A stretch of DNA of 64,000 bases from Panorpa germanica (Eukaryota > Arthropoda > Insecta > Mecoptera > Panorpidae). The stretch lies in the NCBI GenBank assembly GCA_963678705.1, contig OY783208.1, forward strand, positions 18,921,486 to 18,985,485. The letters are read 5' to 3'. The notes below the pieces were generated by a model that saw only the letters and a list, made by a program, of their open reading frames with translations, had not been told where the DNA came from and searched no databases. Made by a program: the position numbers and the translations under genes. Shown here piece by piece: positions 57,353 to 64,000 of the stretch (positions are counted from its first letter, which is position 1; every line of letters begins with the position of its first letter).

Positions 57353-57574
57353 CTACTTACTATAGTACAAGAAAAATTCTGTTGGCAAGTAATGTAAATC
57401 TTCTTCAGTAAGATCTTCTAACAAACATTCATTGTCTTTATATTTTCTTAATACAGCTCCAACTTTTAAAAGTGTTTGAGCAACTTCTTCATATTTATTT
57501 AAAAAATTTGAATTCATTCTTGCGTTTGCAGGTGATTCTTTGATGGTTTTACATATACTAGTTCTTATAAACAT
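57353..57574 (-). CDS. Small ORF downstream of hexon gene
   Basis: 73 residues, starting 3 bp after the hexon stop, which argues that it belongs to the viral element. It has a lysine/asparagine-rich first half and an acidic second half (LLEDLTEEDLHYLP). I know no homologue. The stop at 57353 lies within a few bases of the first Helitron-like codons, so its C-terminus could be altered by the junction. Confidence 0.5.
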   Translation of the reverse strand: MFIRTSICKTIKESPANARMNSNFLNKYEEVAQTLLKVGAVLRKYKDNECLLEDLTEEDLHYLPTEFFLYYSK

Positions 57575-57577
57575 TAT

Positions 57578-58787
57578 TTATGTAATTTTATTAACAATTC
57601 CAGATAATGGTTTATACTCAACAATCCGGTCATGAATAATTAGAGCAAAGGCGCGAACCAAACCAACAATCATTTCTGATGTTTCTAATTCAAGCCTAAT
57701 ATCCACTGGGGCAGATTTTAAAAATTCTTTCTGTTTTGAACAATCTATTACTATTAAGGGCGCTTTTTCTTTAAAATCTTTTAAATTCAAAACAGGGTTT
57801 GGATTCTTATCATAGTATGATTTTTGAAAATTTTTGAAAATACATTTCATAGGCTACCGAATATTTATTATTATTATAATCTAAGTTTAGATTATCATAT
57901 GGATACATTTCAGAATTTAAATATAATTTTACGTTTCTCAAATGACATGTATAAAATTTACTGATGTCCTTCGTCATATCATTTTTTGATTCCCTTTGTA
58001 GTCCTAATATAACGTAACGTGGTTTTTCAAGTGAAGTTGTTGTTTTTATTGACCAAACTTGATTAGTTGAACTTGATAAAACAGGATATTCGTATAATTC
58101 CCAAGCTCGAAAACCAATATATAATGATCTATCACGTTCTATTGTTTGCAATAATTTCAATTTTTCTTTGTCTGATACATTAATATGAGGCATTCGCCAT
58201 TGTATTTTGTCAATGACTACTTTTGGTAATACATCTTTAGCTGCTGCTATCCAAAGTGCGTTATTATCGTTTTTTGGTCGAATTAATATTAATTCATGCT
58301 TTACTGGTAAAATAATTTTTTCGAAATCTTCACAAAAACCAAATATCGTTTTAAGAGGAATACATACACTGAAGTTTCCATTTTTATCTATTATATTAGA
58401 ATCTTTATCGCACCATCCAAAATTTTGAATATGAATATCATTATTATTATGTGAAACATAGCCTTTCATAGTAGATGTTACACCAGGGTTTCTATTTGAA
58501 TCAATTTCATCTGAATTTATTTCATATCTTATACTTTCAAATAGGTGTAAAACACCATTTAATATGAATACTGGGGTTCATTCTGAAGTGTCCTGTATTT
58601 TTCCTTCAATGTATAAGTAAGATTCCGAGGGTAATGTATATACATTATGTTGATTTATTGGGATACGGATTTCGTCATTATTTTCAAAAGTAGTTGTAGA
58701 ATATGGATTATATGTATGTATCTCATATTGACTTACAGATTCATCGAAAACGATTTTATCTTCAATATTAAGCATAAGAGCGGTCAT
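57578..58787 (-). pseudogene. Hexon-like major capsid protein, broken
   Basis: The reading starts at ATG 58787 and continues to a TGA at 58578-58580. It resumes in the same frame (open to 57810), then shifts by one near 57840-57850 into the frame that ends at 57578. The total is about 400 codons, near what I expect for a double jelly-roll capsid protein of this group. Features supporting the call are the position next to the penton and protease genes, the opening NIEDKIVFDESVSQYEIHTY, and the C-terminal block with FQKSYYD followed by an aromatic-poor beta-rich region. In a virion it would form the pseudohexameric capsomers. The two lesions make it non-functional unless they are sequencing errors. 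Confidence 0.75.
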
Positions 58788-58930
58788 TGTAGAGTATTTA
58801 TTTTAAATCCTAACGACTTAAGAAACTGTTTATTTTTTAATGTTATCCTCTTAAAAGGCTTGGTTGGACTACGCTGAGTTTGATTAAACGACGAATTATA
58901 TATTGTTTTTTAAATTATGACATATACCCA

Positions 58931-59668
58931 TTATTGAATCTTTCGTATGTGCAATCGGCAGAAAAATTTTTCTTTTCTAAAATTGATAAGTTCACCTTCT
59001 TCATTAACAATTTTTATAGAAATATTATCTATTTTCTGTACAACGATTGAAAGATAAATGATTTGCTTTGGAATTTCTATTATCTTATATCCTGGTGAAA
59101 CTGCAGGTGAAAACTCATGAATTGTGTGTACTAAACGTCCGTTTAGATAGGAACCGGATGTAATATTGCATTCAATACGTATATTATTTACTTTAATAAT
59201 GTTTACCGGTAAGTTAGATACATGTAATATATTAGGTTCTAATACTTGCTTATTAAATCCTAGTAATGAACCAATACAATTTTCTTTCGAAAAATCTATT
59301 TTTTCAGTACATATTATCTCACTTTGAAGGGTATTTGTATTTGCAGTTAAATTTAAAAATACTTCTTTTATTTGTTTATCAGATATTTCTTTAAATTCGC
59401 TGTTGTGTTTTATCGCTCTAGAATCACCCATGTTTAACCTTAAATATTCCTGAATATCTTCCAATTCATATGAACCCACTGGTATTGAAATAACTTTACC
59501 ATCTCCATAATAAAATTTATTGTTAGTGTCGTCAATGTTTGGTATTGAATTAAATGTCTGAAAGTCGACTATTCCCAATTCAAACTGTTCATCGTACAAA
59601 TCTATAGGAGGGAAAATATTGGCGCTTAATACGGATTTATTTCCAATAATTGTAAATGTCATAGACAT
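58931..59668 (-). CDS. Penton-like minor capsid protein
   Basis: 245 residues, ATG at 59668 (a second Met is at codon 3). The composition and predicted strand-rich pattern fit a single jelly-roll vertex protein. Context is the main support: it lies between hexon and protease on the same strand, as in Polintons and adintoviruses. Recognisable pieces are the opening FTIIGNKSVLSANIFPPIDL and ELGIVDFQTFNSIPNID. The central part has GSLLGFNKQVLEP and SNLPVNIIKVNNIRIEC, and the end is HEFSPAVSPGYKIIEIPK. The frame is intact. It would form the capsid vertices. 143 bp separate it from the hexon start. Confidence 0.7.
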   Translation of the reverse strand: MSMTFTIIGNKSVLSANIFPPIDLYDEQFELGIVDFQTFNSIPNIDDTNNKFYYGDGKVISIPVGSYELEDIQEYLRLNMGDSRAIKHNSEFKEISDKQIKEVFLNLTANTNTLQSEIICTEKIDFSKENCIGSLLGFNKQVLEPNILHVSNLPVNIIKVNNIRIECNITSGSYLNGRLVHTIHEFSPAVSPGYKIIEIPKQIIYLSIVVQKIDNISIKIVNEEGELINFRKEKFFCRLHIRKIQ

Positions 59669-59755
59669 TATTTTTTATTTAAAAATCCTTTTACGATAAG
59701 CTTAGTTATAGTAATAACAAATTAAAAATAAAACTCAGGTATTTATAGCAATATA

Positions 59756-60130
59756 TTATTTATTATAAATATAAGAATTTGAATACAAAAAGTGTAAGCA
59801 TAAATGTCCACAATTTACAGTATTACATTTTTGAAATCTATCATAGTTATATTGAATACTATTATTTTTAAAGTATTCAATTGCTTCTATTGGAGGTTGA
59901 AGGTTACCAAAACTATCAAAATATAAAATATTTTTATTTCTTTTTATGTAAGCTACCCAATGTGTTCCTACTGATGTTTTATCATCCAAATTTATTATAC
60001 CACTTTCATTTATATACATTTTTTTAGGCAAATCATTTCTCATGAATACCCCTCTAAAGTGAGGGATATTAAATTTCTTGGCATATTTTCTTAAATCAAC
60101 ATCAGTAAGGGCTCGTTTAGGTAGCTTCAA
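59756..60130 (-). CDS. Adenain-like maturation cysteine protease
   Basis: About 124 residues from a TTG at 60130. No ATG lies in the first 29 codons and the frame is open further upstream, overlapping the end of the PLA2-like gene, so the start is uncertain. The C5/Ulp1-type catalytic set is visible: His57 in GTHWVAY, Asp72 in YFDSFG, the oxyanion Gln near 100 (RFQK) and Cys107 in NCGHLCLHFL. By homology it would cleave capsid precursors during virion maturation. The opening LPKRALTDVDLRKYAKKF and IPHFRGVFMRNDLP is the conserved N-terminal block I associate with this protein in arthropod elements. No lesion is seen. Confidence 0.82.
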   Translation of the reverse strand: MKLPKRALTDVDLRKYAKKFNIPHFRGVFMRNDLPKKMYINESGIINLDDKTSVGTHWVAYIKRNKNILYFDSFGNLQPPIEAIEYFKNNSIQYNYDRFQKCNTVNCGHLCLHFLYSNSYIYNK

Positions 60131-60996
60131 CGAAAGTTTTTTGGATACGGATTAATATATAATCCTAACCCTTTTTTATAAGGTTTTAAATAAATTCCTT
60201 TGCCAGATTTTCCAATAGCAATTTCCTCCATAGTTTGGTTATGTTTTTGAGTTTCTGCTAACATTATTTTTGCATCCTTTGCCTCATTTATTGCTTTTAC
60301 AACACCTGCAACACCACCTGCCAATCCACCTAGTGCTGATAATCCCGAAAATAATGGAATTAGAAATGGTAGAAAACCACCTACTTTTGGTATAGGAATT
60401 ATTCTTAGTTTATTAACTTTAAATTTTGACTTTTTATTAATTGATTGTTTTGCGGCTTGTGATGCAATTTTAATAGCTTTTGACACACTCTTAGGATTAT
60501 CAGGGTTAATTAAAGTATTTTTTAGTGCACCACGAGCATTAAGAATAGCTTTCTTTAATGCTGCCATACTATGCTTGACCTTTCCGTTACCCTTTATTTT
60601 CTTCTTTTTAATTTTTTTATTTCGTTTCAACCCCATTCCAAGTTTGGTTTTTATATTCATGATATTAGCAACAAGTAATGATGCTAAACGTTCACTTAAC
60701 TTTGAATCTTTAGAAAAATATTGCTTCCAAGCTTTCTCAATCAGTATTTTATCAGCTACGTGTCTTTTACTTAAATCTTTATAGCGGTGATATGCAATGT
60801 CATGTTCTTTGCAAGCTGAGTCCAATGCATTAACTCCTTGATCTCCTCGATTTAAACGTTCTATTAAACGTGTTCCAGGACCGCAATAGTTGTATCCAGG
60901 CAAGTGCAACTCAAAAGGTAATTTATTGATTAGTTTATCAATAAGACCATCACCTTTCTTTACTTTTATCATACTGACCAAAGTATGTGCTATCAT
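60127..60996 (-). CDS. Phospholipase A2-like virion protein
   Basis: 289 residues from ATG 60996; a second ATG at codon 9 is an equally good start. Near residues 33-75 lies a parvovirus-type PLA2 core: calcium loop YCGPGT (37-42) and catalytic His65-Asp66 with Tyr69 in CKEHDIAYHRY. A very basic stretch (124-147) follows, which would serve nuclear import or DNA binding. Then come an Ala/Lys-rich region, a hydrophobic glycine-rich segment (about 205-234) and a C-terminus with two GxGIYLKPY-like repeats. PLA2 domains help animal viruses cross membranes, so a capsid-associated entry role is plausible. The stop overlaps the start region of the protease gene. Confidence 0.8.
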   Translation of the reverse strand: MIAHTLVSMIKVKKGDGLIDKLINKLPFELHLPGYNYCGPGTRLIERLNRGDQGVNALDSACKEHDIAYHRYKDLSKRHVADKILIEKAWKQYFSKDSKLSERLASLLVANIMNIKTKLGMGLKRNKKIKKKKIKGNGKVKHSMAALKKAILNARGALKNTLINPDNPKSVSKAIKIASQAAKQSINKKSKFKVNKLRIIPIPKVGGFLPFLIPLFSGLSALGGLAGGVAGVVKAINEAKDAKIMLAETQKHNQTMEEIAIGKSGKGIYLKPYKKGLGLYINPYPKNFR

Positions 60997-61170
60997 CCAA
61001 TTTTATACTTTATAATATTTTCATATATAAAGATTAAACATTTAAAATGTATTCTATTAGTTTATTACTTTTATCATACTGATCAAAGTATGTGCTATCA
61101 TCCAATTTTATACTTTATAATATTTTCATATATAAAGATTAAACATTTAAAATGTATTCCATTAGTTTAT
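60961..61170. promoter_or_regulatory. 105-bp duplicated divergent promoter region
   Basis: Two head-to-tail copies (60961-61065 and 61066-61170) differ at only two positions. Each has TATATAAAGATTAAAC and a TATACTTTATAATATTTT stretch that could serve as TATA elements on either strand. The left copy includes the first codons of the PLA2-like gene, so part of that gene's 5' end was duplicated into the intergenic region. The ATPase ATG is at 61191. Confidence 0.8.
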
Positions 61171-61190
61171 AACACATGCCTGGTTAAACA

Positions 61191-61892
61191 ATGAAGTTTG
61201 TAAAGCAAAAACAAACTCTTTCTGTAAAGAATGTAGATAATCAAAGTAATAATTACACTAATAATTCAAAACATGGATTACTTTTACCAAACGACATTAG
61301 ATGCATTATTTGTGGACCTTCAAACTGTGGAAAAACTAATGTTATGTTTAATCTAATTGAACATCCAAATGGGTTGCGATTTAAAAATATATACATTTAT
61401 TCAAAATCTTTATATCAACCAAAATATAAAATATTACAACAAATTATGAAGAATATTAATGGTATGGGATACTATACATACACTGACAATGAAGAGATTA
61501 TTAGACCTGAAGATGCTAGCCCAAATTCTATATTCATATTTGATGATGTTGCTTGCGATAAACAAAATAATATTCGAAATTTTTTTAGCATGGGCCGTCA
61601 TAATTTGATAGACTCTTTCTATTTATGTCAGACTTACAGCAAAATTCCAAAGCAATTAATACGGGATAATACTAATTTTATTATATTATTCAAGCAAGAT
61701 GACTTAAATTTAAAGCATATATATGATGATCATGTTAACTTTGACTTTCCAAGTTTTCTAGAGTTTAAACAAGTTTGTAATTTATGTTGGGATTCAAATA
61801 AATATTCCTTTATGGTAATAGATAAAAATAGTGACTTAAATAAAGGGCGATACAGAAAAGGATTTGATATGTTTTTAGATATAACCAAGTAA
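61191..61892 (+). CDS. FtsK/HerA-type DNA packaging ATPase
   Basis: 233 residues from ATG 61191. Walker A is CGPSNCGKTN at 41-50. Walker B is SIFIFDDVA at 113-121, followed by a sensor region (FFSMGRHN, LCQTYSKIPKQLIRDNTNFI). It matches the A32-like packaging ATPases of Polintons, adintoviruses and related viruses, which pump genome DNA into the procapsid. Length fits the family and the frame is intact. It is transcribed divergently from the PLA2-like gene. Confidence 0.88.
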   Translation: MKFVKQKQTLSVKNVDNQSNNYTNNSKHGLLLPNDIRCIICGPSNCGKTNVMFNLIEHPNGLRFKNIYIYSKSLYQPKYKILQQIMKNINGMGYYTYTDNEEIIRPEDASPNSIFIFDDVACDKQNNIRNFFSMGRHNLIDSFYLCQTYSKIPKQLIRDNTNFIILFKQDDLNLKHIYDDHVNFDFPSFLEFKQVCNLCWDSNKYSFMVIDKNSDLNKGRYRKGFDMFLDITK

Positions 61893-61968
61893 CCTTTACA
61901 ATAATAATCAGTGTTGAGGTAACCATCTTCATAATAACATGCATTTATTATCTTAATAAACATTGATT

Positions 61969-62285
61969 ACGTTCAAATTACATTAATTACGTTCCCATTA
62001 CGTTGAATTTACGTTCCCATTACGTTGAATTTACGTTCAAATTACAGTGATTACGTTCCCATTACGTTTATTTACGTTGAATTTACGTTCAAATTACATT
62101 GATTACGTTCCCATTACGTTTATTTACGTTGAATTTACGTTCAAATTACATTGATTACGTTCCCATTACGTTGAATTTACGTTCCCATTACGTTGAATTT
62201 ACGTTCCCATTACGTTGAATTTACGTTTCCATTACGTTGAATTTACGTTCCCATTACGTTGAATTTACGTTCAAATTACGTTCAA
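61969..62285 (+). repeat. 11-bp minisatellite CGTTNNNNTTA
   Basis: About 29 units of 11 bp, mainly CGTTCCCATTA, CGTTGAATTTA and CGTTCAAATTA, arranged in higher-order pairs of 22 bp. It fills the space between the ATPase stop and the ATG at 62310. It is absent elsewhere in the window. Confidence 0.9.
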
Positions 62286-62309
62286 GTTGCATAAAGTTTA
62301 CATGTAACC

Positions 62310-63626
62310 ATGTTTAAATCAAAGAAGCGTGCAAAAAATACTGTGGTTAAAATAAAGACTCCTCCTACCAGATTTAAAAAAAGGAATAGTAAACGTAAAA
62401 TAATAAGCAATACTACTAATGATGAAGATAAAAAATTAACATGCGATATTATTAAATCAAGCGATTCTATAAGACAAAAGTATCTCGCATTAAAACTAGG
62501 AAAATCTGAGGCACAAAGGTACTTTGACAAACAGCTTGAACCAATAACTACACCACTAAATATACTAGCTAATAAAAGTACTTCCAATATTAAATTAGCG
62601 CAACCAATCAAACAAGATATTGATACAAAACCGTATGATTTCAAGGTTAAAACAATTAAATCTAAGTTAAATAACATGTTAAAAGAACCCCTAGACACTA
62701 CATTTATACCAGAACAGCAAAATGATTTAACATTAGCTAAAGAACCAACAATGGAACTTAGTCAGTTAGATGATGAAGTTTTTGAATCAAATGAACCCTT
62801 AGAATATAGTAGAGTACATGATCCAAACTTATTTAAGACATCTATAAAACTGTCTGAAGTTGAAGAAAATTATAAAAAACAAGTTGATAAATACGCCTTT
62901 CAATATTTAATTGATTTTAATAGACGAGAAGGTGATCCAAGTATATTTGATCATACATTTGGTATAAATTTAGAAGATGGTAATTTAATATTAGGAAAAA
63001 CACTGGTTACGTTTGATAAAGAGGGTATTATAATAGGAAATAAAAAATATAAGTCATCCCCCGGATTATATGAATTGCTTTTTAAAATAGATCCAAGCGC
63101 AAATATTTATAGTGAGGAAGATTTAGAGGATTATAAAACAATTTTAACTGATACAAATGCACATGGAACATTATATTCACCTAATGGTAAAGTTAAATCT
63201 AACAAAGGTATAAAATATAAAAAAATTATATCGCTATTATTTCCTCCTCAAACAAAATTAAGTGCCACGGCGTCTTCAACACCATATTCTTCAGAAAGAT
63301 TACAAAACGTTCGATCAAGACTTTTGCAGCGTAAGTCATCAGTTGGTTTACAAAATAATAAACGTTTAGGAGGTGGCAATTTAATACCAAACTTTATGAC
63401 TTCAGTTGGTTTACAAAATAATAAACGTTTAGGAGGTGGCAATTTAATACCAAACTTTATGACTTTAAACAATAATCAAAAGGATTTCATTTACTGGGAT
63501 GACCCAAATGAATTAGTTGAAAGATTACAACTACTTATTAGTTCAAAAATGGCGGGCAATACATCACATGACAATGAAATTATTTCAATAGTTGAACAAT
63601 TAAAAGAAGCTAATATTATTATATAA
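62310..63626 (+). CDS. DUF8207-type protein of the viral element
   Basis: 438 residues from ATG 62310. A basic N-terminus (FKSKKRAKN, KKRNSKRK) is followed by a variable linker. A domain then starts near residue 193, with FQYLIDFNRREGDPSIFDHT, SSPGLYELLFKIDP and ILTDTNAHGTLY, ending in KYKKIISLLFPP. I associate this pattern with arthropod proteins annotated as DUF8207. The C-terminus has a conserved YWDDPNELVERLQLL block. A 63-bp exact tandem duplication (63339-63401, 63402-63464) repeats 21 residues with GGGNLIPNFM. Function is unknown; a virion core or DNA-binding role is only an inference from the basic N-terminus. Confidence 0.75.
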   Translation: MFKSKKRAKNTVVKIKTPPTRFKKRNSKRKIISNTTNDEDKKLTCDIIKSSDSIRQKYLALKLGKSEAQRYFDKQLEPITTPLNILANKSTSNIKLAQPIKQDIDTKPYDFKVKTIKSKLNNMLKEPLDTTFIPEQQNDLTLAKEPTMELSQLDDEVFESNEPLEYSRVHDPNLFKTSIKLSEVEENYKKQVDKYAFQYLIDFNRREGDPSIFDHTFGINLEDGNLILGKTLVTFDKEGIIIGNKKYKSSPGLYELLFKIDPSANIYSEEDLEDYKTILTDTNAHGTLYSPNGKVKSNKGIKYKKIISLLFPPQTKLSATASSTPYSSERLQNVRSRLLQRKSSVGLQNNKRLGGGNLIPNFMTSVGLQNNKRLGGGNLIPNFMTLNNNQKDFIYWDDPNELVERLQLLISSKMAGNTSHDNEIISIVEQLKEANIII

Positions 63627-63682
63627 ATACTTAAACACATTCCCTTCTTTTTCATTAATTTATAACTACTCATGTAAGTAAC

Positions 63683-63901
63683 ATGACTATTAACAAATTT
63701 GGAGTACATATACATAAGAAAAAAATTACTCGGCACGAAACAGTATCAAAAAATGATTTAATTATTATAGATAGACGTTTAAAAGCTGTAGAGAAAGATA
63801 TTCATGATGCTTATATTAATAACTTTATTGAAGTAAATAAAAAAATTGCAACATTAATTACAGAATTAAAAACAAAACATAGTTTAGATATTAGTTCTTG
63901 A
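63683..63901 (+). CDS. Small charged protein of the viral element
   Basis: 72 residues from ATG 63683, in the same orientation as its neighbours and 22 bp before the integrase start. After NKFGVHIHKKK the rest is helical and charged, compatible with a short coiled coil. No known domain. The frame is intact and the position is consistent with a genuine element gene. Confidence 0.6.
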   Translation: MTINKFGVHIHKKKITRHETVSKNDLIIIDRRLKAVEKDIHDAYINNFIEVNKKIATLITELKTKHSLDISS

Positions 63902-63923
63902 TAAATTTTGTGTAATAATAAGT

Positions 63924-64000
63924 ATGAGCAAAACAAAAATAGGTATAATTAATGAGTTACATAAACCTGCACTTAAAAACTATAAGCGTAGACATGTAAT
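63924..64000 (+). CDS. Integrase (retroviral type), N-terminal part
   Basis: The frame from ATG 63924 runs off the window after about 25 codons. The reading ELHKPALKNYKRRHV matches the conserved block that precedes the zinc-binding and rve core domains in Polinton/adintovirus integrases of arthropods. The catalytic DDE residues lie beyond the window. It would insert the element into host DNA. Confidence 0.65.
   Translation, partial: MSKTKIGIINELHKPALKNYKRRHV

Larger units (their letters stand above)
57353..64000. mobile_element. Polinton/adintovirus-like integrated element (partial)
   Basis: A compact block of genes: hexon, penton, adenain-like protease, PLA2-like protein (minus strand); packaging ATPase, DUF8207-type protein, small ORF and integrase (plus strand, running off the window). 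Together these are the structural and integration set of Polintons/Mavericks and adintoviruses, which are integrated or integrating DNA viruses of animals. Gene spacing is tight, and two long divergent transcription units meet at about 61000. No terminal inverted repeat lies in the window: the left edge abuts a Helitron and the right edge is beyond 64000. The polymerase is absent here. The capsid gene is broken, the others open. Confidence 0.85.

Noticed and set aside
60985-61194. 69-codon ORF between PLA2-like and ATPase genes
   Set aside because: It is the translation of the duplicated 105-bp promoter unit read twice.

Overview
The window is AT-rich eukaryotic DNA, most likely from an insect. 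Signs of this are short GT-AG introns, an insect-type pancreatic-lipase gene, a cluster of C2H2 zinc-finger genes, and transposons of many classes (LINE, copia, Ty3/Gypsy, hAT, P-like, Helitron, several MITEs and an integrated Polinton/adintovirus-like element). The LINE reverse transcriptase resembles a type I associate with Hymenoptera, but I would not fix the order from that. Most of the window is mobile DNA. Host genes I can defend are a small secreted cysteine peptide, a decayed lipase gene and two zinc-finger genes.

Layout. 1-5774: two copies of a complex repeat with an internal period of about 120 bp, one interrupted by a 5'-truncated LINE (2190-3560). 5775-11577: gene-poor, with a P-element-like relic (7464-8754). 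11578-11848: a two-exon gene for a 56-residue secreted peptide. 14144-18377: a four-exon lipase pseudogene whose introns hold a tandem duplication, a tRNA-derived SINE and a long inverted repeat. 18378-28741: gene-poor, with a Harbinger-like relic, copia remnants, a second lipase exon fragment and two unrecognised ORFs (27353-28211). 28742-36541: a complete Ty3/Gypsy element with LTRs identical by eye, one intact 1649-codon gag-pol ORF and a 4-bp target duplication. 37195-39016: a truncated family-B DNA polymerase of Polinton/adintovirus type, ending at an assembly gap (39022-39221). 39222-52383: tandem zinc-finger paralogues (two with long ORFs, two decayed 3' remnants) interrupted by a hAT element with 14-bp TIRs (40685-43985) and MITEs. 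52384-57350: a mutated Helitron on the minus strand with two recognisable introns. 57353-64000: part of a Polinton/adintovirus-like element that runs off the right edge.

The Polinton/adintovirus-like module is the most notable content. On the minus strand, reading leftwards from 60996, lie a phospholipase A2-fold protein, an adenain-like cysteine protease, a penton-like protein, a hexon-like major capsid protein and a small ORF. Divergent from these on the plus strand are a packaging ATPase, a DUF8207-type protein, a small charged ORF and the start of a retroviral-type integrase. The set corresponds to capsid building, capsid maturation, membrane penetration, DNA packaging and integration. 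The capsid gene carries a stop and a frameshift, whereas its partners remain open, so this looks like a fairly young, decaying integrated copy. The divergent promoter region is duplicated as a 105-bp unit, and a 11-bp minisatellite of about 29 units precedes the DUF8207 gene. The polymerase piece 18 kb away may belong to another copy.
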